Shown in pieces: positions 54,101-63,100 of a stretch of 64,000 bases of DNA (positions within the stretch are counted from its first letter, which is position 1; the number at the start of each line of letters is the position of its first letter). The notes beneath the pieces are model-generated. The model was not told the DNA's origin. It searched no databases and worked only from the letters and a program-made list of their open reading frames with translations. The stretch is from Aplidium turbinatum (lineage: Eukaryota; Chordata; Ascidiacea; Aplousobranchia; Polyclinidae), in NCBI GenBank assembly GCA_918807975.1, contig OU964924.1, positions 25,031,695 to 25,095,694 of the forward strand. Direction: 5' to 3'. The translations under genes were made by a program, and so were the position numbers.

Positions 54101-57100
54101 AACAAAGCAAGTGGGTATTAATATTATTTATTAGGCTACACTTAAAATAATAACCTATAAGCTATTTTTTATTATTTATCATAGATTCTATTTGAATAAG
54201 GACCTTCTGATAATCATCTACAGGCTGTAGAGGTTTTAGGAAGTAGTAACTATATTTGATGTAGGCCTAACCTATAAACTATATGCCCTTACATATATAT
54301 TCAAATAAAGTATTTAATGTGAATTTTTTTGGAGTTGATTCTATTTAAATAAATTTGCTTCAGATAATCGTTTAAGCAAGACCAGTGGTCAACTTTTTTG
54401 TGGCAGTTTTTACTGTTATTAGTCACAGCAAAAAAGTTAATAAAGAATTAATAAAAGTAATTAAAGGACAAAGTTAATAATGGCTGCACTGCTGCTCAAC
54501 AAGACTGCTCTGACGCTGTTTACTTTCTATAGAGCCGTGAGTAGCTAACGCATTATGCAGTGAAGGCAGCACTATATTTTATACACAATTGATATACATT
54601 ATGTATAAATAACTAAAGTTATTGATTACAATTTTCTTCTAATATTATTTTAATATTATTACAATATATATACTTATATATATATATTATATATACTTCT
54701 AATATTATTACAATTTTCTTTTAATTTTCAATTATTCTTCTGAAAACGAATTGGTGTGAGTTTTTAATGAATTTAGTTGTTTATAGTGTACCGTTGTTCC
54801 TGATGCGTTAGCATAGACATCGATCCCGGGAATAAACTTTTGTTTTTTGAAACGAATCAGAACTGGAGATCCCAATTGTTCGGAGTCGATTTCTTGAAAG
54901 TTTACAGATAGCGCCTAAAAAACTTCAGTAAATTAAAATAGGCCTAAACCAAGCAAAAATTTTAAACTTTTCTTTGATGATCAATTGTTAATGTTGACTT
55001 TTTTAAATCTCCAGTTTATTGAAATAGCGAAAAAGTTACACTTAGTTTTAATTCAACAATACCTGGGTTTAAAGAGAAAACCTAAACCTTTAAAACATCA
55101 TTATTGTAGATCGGTGTTTTTCAACGGGGGCGGTACCGCCCCTCGGGAGGAGGGGCGTTTTGATTTTAATTATTAGGAGCATTTTGGTTTAACCTATCTA
55201 CGGCCCAGCGTAACGATTTCGTCACATCATTTTCTGGATAATCTACTCTAAATGCTCGCACGATAGCCAAACAATTTCTCTTATATCATCGTTGTATTTG
55301 ATTGACCAACCGTTTTGTTTACGAACGCTATCTATTTAAAAGTTAAATTCAGTAATCTTCAGTATAGCCTATCACAAAATCTGGTGAGTTCCATTATGAC
55401 GTAAACAGCACAAAAAATTAATAATTAATTGTTTTTGTTGGGGGGCGTTAAAATTTCGCCAGTTTATAAAGGGGGCATTGGGGCAAAAAAGGTTGAAAAA
55501 CACTGCAAACACAATACAGTACGGCGTATTCTTTGAAATACAATTATGAATTACTTAACAAATAAATAAAATCAGCCAGGTTCGGAAATTTGTATAATTT
55601 ATTAATAAAGCTTTCGCCCCCGTGAATAAAATTCTATATACAGTATCACTAGCAAGAAATCTATAACAAACTTTTAACATTCTGCTTTAAAAAGCCTTAT
55701 AAACAAAGAGATGACTTTGTGCAACTACTTCATCAATAACAGATTTATCATTACAAGCATATTAATTACCAGGTGAATTGTGGAATTGATTTGAAAGATG
55801 TCATTGTTTTTGTACAAAGCCAAGGCAAGTGCTAGCTTGGAAGTGGGGTATATTTCTCTTTTAAATCTTAGATCTCGCTTGAGTCGTCCAGTTTGAGTTT
55901 GGTTGCTTCGAATTAAATCAAACACATTTTGCACTACTTCTTTTGTAAATATCACGTCGACGAACTGGGAGAGTATTCCGTCGTTGTTGGGCACATAAGG
56001 GGAGAGGGTCAATCCCTTTTCCACTACTGGAGAATCAGAACGTACTGTGCTGGCCTAAAAATAGCAAAAAAAGTACAATATCAATACATATATTTAAGTA
56101 AAGTGGAGTTTTTTTTAGTTTATTTAAAAACAAAAATCTCTTATAAACTGTGCAGGCTAAAGGGATTACCCACGTAAAATATATTTTTAAAACAGTGATC
56201 GAATAACAAATATGAAGTACTAGTTGCAACGTTCATCTGATGAAAGTGAAAGTAAAAGCAACAATATAGAGGTTGATTTATTGATTCACTGACGTTTCGC
56301 GCACCATAACATGACTACGTCAGTGAAGCAATAAATCAACCTGTGTATCATTGCTTTTACTTTCACTTTCATCAGATGAACGTTGCAACTAGTGCTAGAA
56401 CAATATTTGTCCTGATAAACATCCAAGCTTTTCAGTATTCAAGTATGAAGTAGATATACAGAATATTTTTTATCGCAACTTGATCAGTATCCGAAAGAAT
56501 GTTAAATATAAGTAGGTCATGTCTTTGATTAAAACCATAAAATGTGCTCTTTAGCTTTGCAGAAAGTTTCGACATGTTTCGCCTATGATGATTAAGTCGT
56601 TCTCCTTACTTGCACAAATATGTTCTTGGAATTAAAATCAATACTTTCTTCCTCATACTCTAAGTGATGCGTGAGAATGTCCAAAGAACGGATGACTTTG
56701 TCGACCGCTTCTTCTTTATATTCTTTTTCTGCCAAGATTTCAACGAGATTTGAAATGCCTTCCACAGCATTTGCAAAACTGGTTTCAGAAATCTAACAAT
56801 ATAAAAACATACTGTCGTCAGTGGTTAGAAATGCATCTAACAAACAATTTACTGAATTTCGATATGTTGATTGATATAACTTACGTATTTCATATTTTGT
56901 CTACGAATGCACTTTTAAAAAATAGGTGATAAAGATTATATTTGTTTGAAAAACTCATGAAAGCTTTATACCGTTGTGCAAGATGCTAGCAAATTATGTT
57001 AATAAAACATTGTATTACATTTTATTATATAGTGTCATACTTAACAATACTATCCCAGCAAACATTGTAACTCGGCCCAACGTAGTGTGACAGTTGGTAA

Positions 57101-60100
57101 AATAGTGCTCCTCTGTTGACCCAACGTATCTTGCACCATTCGTTGCAGTTGGGCTAACTTATTTTAAAAGCATTGGCAAGAACGACTTCCTCATTCTATT
57201 TTTTTTTGCATTTTCATTGTACCATTACAATTTTAAAAGGAATACTCAATTAAAATATTTCAAAAGTTGGCAAACTTGGAAAAACTACACTACCCTCAGC
57301 CAAGCCGAACAACCGTCAGCCAACGTTAGGCCAAGGAAAAATGTTTACTGGGATATCTTACATCACATATTACCTTAAGATGAAATTTGTCTATGGTTGC
57401 TCCGATTTCATCAAGACTGTTCACTGTGGTGAATATCTCCTCGTTCGTTAAGGTGTCTTCGTTGGATAAAATGACCTGAAAGGTCTGCATCGCCTCACTG
57501 ACATCATTTCGGCTAGATTTGTTCACCTGTGACTGCGTTCGAAATGTTTACCTTATTAAACTGAATATAATTATCGAAACAGCAAAGACAAAGCGGAAAG
57601 AAATATGAATCATATATAATAATGAGTAAATTTTGTCCTATCGAGGCTCACTGGTCAAAGATTTTAATTAAATGAACTTGAGGGCAAGGAAATATATTTT
57701 CTTGTCCACTTATAGGCTTGTTCTGTCTTGCCAAATACGTGGCCTCATGTTCTTGAGTGGCATCCAACCAAGGTTCTTTCAAGCACCGTATCGAGACTCC
57801 CGTCGCTCAATGAAGAATTGAGATGAATTGATGAATAAAGAAAATAGTGATAATCATAGCGATAACAACAAAAGTGTTATTTGTTTACGTGGAAATTGTC
57901 AGTAACTAAATAGAGATGTTGATTTTAAACGATGACATCAAACTCTTTCTTGTGCTTTGTTTACATTCAAAAAAAAACACACACTTGTTGATTGCTGGAA
58001 GGAATTTATGCAAAACAATTTTAAATAAACTATTCTCTTACCCAGAAATTGTCCAACGTGATGTTACACAGAACACTGACAAAGTTTGCAATGTCAAACT
58101 TGAAGTTGTTAATTGTGATTTCTTTTCCGATAGGTGGAGTTTCGTAAGTGCACCTCATAGAAGCAGTCTTGCTAGCATCACCTAAAAAGCATATAGCCTA
58201 ATGTTGATATGATTGTTTTTATAAAATGTTTAAAGTTTAAAAAAAACGGATAATTGTGCCGTAGTTTGTGTTATCCGTAAAATGGTTGTGGTATGTTTGA
58301 TGTTAGTATTGTATAAAAAGCTTGTTACTTTCATAAATTCATCTCACAATTAATTTGTCTATTTACTGTACAATGTATTACCCAATAGACTTTTGATAGG
58401 TTACTGTTGCTTTAAATGATAATAAAAATCAGTAGTACAGTAGTGATAAAGTATTTTAATCTGCAAATATGACACAATAATATACCTTGGCTGCAGTTCT
58501 CTTCAGATTTTGCCATGGTATCCACAAACGTTTTTGGAAATGTAAGGTTGAGATACTCAAATTCTGGACAGTACGCTAAACAAATATAATAATTTTAGAG
58601 TAGATTAAGTATAGCAAAATTCAATAATTACAAAAAGCTACTGTTTGTATTGGCACTTGGTGGAACCTTATCTAATTAAGAGTTGTTTCATAAAATAATA
58701 TAAATAACACTGGTCTACAAAAAAAAAATTTTTTCTGCGGTTTGGACCTTGATAACTGATTTTAGGTAATTTTGGAGTGCTGAATCCGAATCTGAACTCA
58801 GAAACTATCACATTAAATTTTTGAGATATGATAACAAAAATACTTTATTTTTGCCAAAAGTGAAAGATTTGGCGTTGCGTTTACTACCGACATATGCAGT
58901 AGGGTGGATCGTTTTTCAACTTTTTTCCTTAATCGCTTATTAATAGTGCAGAAAAGTTGTGCACTGACATTGTAAGCACAACAAAACAAAAATTTTCAAA
59001 AATTTTAATATCTTGGGTTGCCCCAAAGAAGTTGAAATATTGAAAAAAGTGGAAAACTTCCAAAAAAATTATTTTTTGTTTTAGTTTTTCATCGCTTTTT
59101 AAGAGCGCGGAAAAGTTGTGCACTGACATTGTAAGCACAACACAAAAAAAAAATTTCAAAATTTTTAATATCTTGGGGTGCCCCAAAGAAGTTGAAATAT
59201 TAGAAAAAGTAGAAAATTTCCAAAATTTTTATTTTTTGTTTTTAATTTTTAATCGCGTATTAAGAGCGCGAAAAAGTTATGCACTGACATCGTAAGCACA
59301 ACGCAAAAATAAATTTCATTCCATTTTTACACATTTGTAACTGCACTGCCTCCCGCGAATCGTTGTAAATTACGCAGAAAACCAATATTTACAAGTAGAA
59401 TTATGGTACAAGTACATGTAAGATACGCAAACCTTTTAAGAACATAATCTAAAATCTTCTTTTGTATTGAGACGCGGCATGTCTTTGCTGGACTGTAGCC
59501 GACTTCTGATGAATCCAACGCGGTTAGCGGCACCAGCACATACTGCAACAGAGGCCTCCGTGACAACCTTGACACCTCGCTCGACTGCTTGCGTGTGGCA
59601 GGGAAAATTGAGAGAATGTTGGCTTGTGTTGATGTTTTTGAACGACCATAGTTCTCTGTTGCCATTTTCATAGTTATTGTAGGTTCGGTTTTGTCGTTAT
59701 CGGTTTGCCAGCATATCATTATCAACATATAACTGACAGCATTAAAATTGAATTTTGGCAGTTTGAAGCGCCGGATTTCAGTGTAAACGGGAGTTTCTCG
59801 TGAAAGCAGTATACGGCGTATTTCCAGCTCACGCACACGTGATTCTTTGTCAAACAGCATTGATAAAAATCTGTTTTCTTTGTGTCCAAAAAATCCATTT
59901 CTTTGAATAACACGGTCGACAATGGCTTTTAGTTTATCCGACAGGTAGCAAGATTTGCTTATGGTTTGCCATAGATGAAAAGCACCGCTGATACAGAGTG
60001 GATTGCACTTTATTTCAAACTAAATAGGAGCATATACCTTCATGATAAAGGTAGCCAGCGTTTTTAAATTATCAGAGGGTTCTGTGGTCCTTATATACAA

Positions 60101-63100
60101 CCGCAGAATGCAATTCCTTGCAGTTAGCCAGGGTGAGTGATTAAGCTTACCTGGACTTCTTGTGGCGAGTGAACTGGGAATTTCTCCTGTACAAACAAAA
60201 TGACAAATTTCCCGGAGGTATCTTTGGTCTGTGCTTAAATCGGTCACACTCATATGAGGAAAATTACTTGGTATTGATTCAAATCGTCGGATAGGCATGT
60301 TATTACATGTAAGTAAAGCCTTTCTAATCTGTCCGTCCGGAATACCCACGAGGACCAGTTGTACTGCCATCCAAAAACTCAAAAAGATGCCGCAAGGGTA
60401 ATTCGTTTGCGTGGAGTTGACATACCAACCATTGCAACAGTTTTTAAAACTCTAATTCTAACAGTCGGATAACACCGCCTGCATGACCCGTATTTACCAC
60501 AGTACCATCACACCCCACGGCTGTTATTAAGCTGCTGTCTGTTCTTCTATCATAAACTGCTGATATTATGGAGTCGGCAATGCTTCTGGCTGTTCCCGCG
60601 GTTGGACTTACCTGGTTAAAATACTGAGATCCAGGTTCGGCGATAATAATACACATATGCTCTTCAACAAAAGATCTTCTATGAGACACCCCATGATCGT
60701 CTACTCCAATCTTTAGTGTCTTGTCTTTTCTGCCATTAAAATACAAACCGTGTAAAACGTTCGACATGGACTCTTGCAATTTTTCTCGATTTCTACTTCT
60801 TGATCTCCGAACTTTGTTTCTATCAATAATACCAGTTTTATCAGCACTAACCATTACTATACCTACGTCGTGCAATGCAGCAGACGCTACAGCGGCCGCT
60901 GCTCGATCAGAGATGGCATAGCGATCCCACATAAGTGCCATCAAACGCATCGCCACAGGTCTGGTGGTCCAGTGTGGTGGTACGAAATTAGAGCCATGGT
61001 CGTCGTCATATCGATTTGCGATCCGTGTAGCAGCGTGAGAGAGATACAGCTTGAAACCTGCACTAAGTCAAGTGTGTGCTGTGTTGCCTACACATAACAC
61101 ACAAAAAGCCCGCACTAAGGGGAAGGAAGCAAACGTTGGTGAATGTTAATGTTATTAAACAAGATACAGACAACCATGACATCAGCAATGCGAAGTAAAT
61201 ATTAATTTTCGGAAACTTTCTGAAGCGGTTAAAAACTAAAACAAAAAATAAAATTTTAGGAAATTTTCCACTTTTTCTAATATTTCAACTTCTTTGGGGC
61301 ACCCCAAGATATTAAAATTTTTGAATTTTTTTTTTATGTTGTGCTTACAATGTCAGTGCACAACTTTTCCGCACTATTAATAAGCGATTAAGAAAAAAAG
61401 TTGAAAAACGATCCACCCTATGCAGTGCTATAGCAAAATGTTATTGTTAGACAGGCCAAAAGGTTATTGAACAAGCATCGCCATAGGCCTGCTTAAATCT
61501 TTGTGGTTTCATGCAAAACATTGACGGGAGAGGGGATCAGTTATACTTTTAGCCTCCTTTTTAGCTTGTTATTACTTCATGGTTAATAATGTTGCTTAGA
61601 AAACAAATTGGTATCAAAATTGTAGTTTGTGGGTGTATTTCAGCTACTTATGCACCGCATGGCCTGGATTTCTGGATATAGCACAATGTGTAGCCTATGT
61701 GTGAAAAACGCAACGTCAAATTTTCCACTTTTGACAAAAGTAACAATTTGTTGTTATCATATCTCACAAACGTGACGTGCTAGGCAAAATCTGAAGTCAG
61801 ATTCGGATTCAGCACCCCAAAATTACTCTAAATCAGTTTTCAAGGTTCATACCAGAAAAATCGTGTAGACCAGTGTAATCAAACAATTATATGAAAATCT
61901 AAGTTTATTCAGGAAAGATGTTTAACTGGTAAATTGTAGTATATTTGTGATGATGAAAATATCATTATATAAAATCTTAAGCTTTTTTGTCGTAGGTATT
62001 GCCTCTTTCAATTATATGCCTTCACCGAAGAGAGAGAGAGAGCTGCCTTTATAACCTGATTGAAATACAATTGTCCAACCAGTTACTAAGAAAACTAGTT
62101 TTGTTTTACAAATTAATCAAAAGTTGCCTATCAGGAAAAGTTGTGAAACCAAACTAATGTTATCAGTAACAAATAAGTAGTAAGTTGGTTTGTTTGGATA
62201 TTGATCTAGTTCTGTCGATTTTTTACCTTCAATACATGTATAGTTGGTTTGCGTATCGAAGCACTTTTCATTAGGTTGACATGGATTCTCCAAACACTCA
62301 TCAATTTCTGTAAAACCCAATCACCAAGCAAAAAACCGTGTTCTTTAAACATAGCAGTTGAAAAACTGATATCACAATATGCAAGTTAGGCCGACACAAT
62401 TGCAATACTAAGTTAATGCAATATAAATTGAAGACCTGAGTTTGAAAACTACTTTAGTCAAATTTTGTGGAAATCGAGTTGTCATTAAAAATGTTTTGTA
62501 TAATGATAGTTACAGCATGGCAATTTGGTGTAAAAACAGCTTAATTTCAGCATACCACATTGTGGTGTTAGTATAGAAATGAAAGATTTAGCAACTTTGA
62601 AACATTTTAACTTGCTTTTATCAAAAATTGTTATTTTGTGAGTTTGTAGTTCTTTAACTGAGGTCTTCAGTTGTTTCAATGAGTAGCAAGTCGCCTGTAC
62701 AAAATTCAAGTTTTATTTACGATGCATGGTCAACATAAATTGTTGCAACATTAATTTGCCGTGACCAGGTAGAAACGAATCAGTTTGAAAATATTCTAAA
62801 AGTCCATATTATAAAAACAGTAACAAACGAACTTACAAACGAAAAACTGAAAGAGATATACCTTCTATGCACACATAACTTCCATTGGTATTGAGGCAAG
62901 TAGCAGTTGGTGGACATGGATTTGATTGACAAAAATCTAAAAAAACAAAACAATTAATGATGTCACACTAAACTACTTAACTACTATACTTAAATTTTGT
63001 CATACCAAACTTTACAATGCTTTTGTTTTATGTTGAAAAATGTTACCTGCATCTGAACAGTATTTATATTCTTCATTTTGTGAACTATTGGAATTTCCTT

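Larger units (their letters stand above)
58708..61875. mobile_element. Outer TIR transposon with TAA target duplication, interrupted by a second element
   Basis: Ends CACTGGTCTACAAAAAA / complement of CACTGGTCTACACGAT, with TAA on both sides (58705-58707, 61876-61878). The inverted repeats extend about 200 bp and include ATTTTGGGGTGCTGAATCCG-like text, also found in the element at 3525-5984. Removing the nested element (58901-61419) leaves only about 650 bp, so the outer element is non-autonomous and is almost all terminal repeat. Confidence 0.85.

Noticed and set aside
59327-59860. 177-residue open frame as a possible host gene
   Set aside because: It lies inside a transposon with TIRs and a 7-bp duplication, and its text (MLFDKESRVRELEIRRILLS) continues a transposase-like series.
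30627-62307. Hidden seven-helix region between modules
   Set aside because: I looked for hydrophobic exons after each GPS; only the short E9 linker and then the next EGF are present. Hydrophobic short frames in introns lack splice borders.
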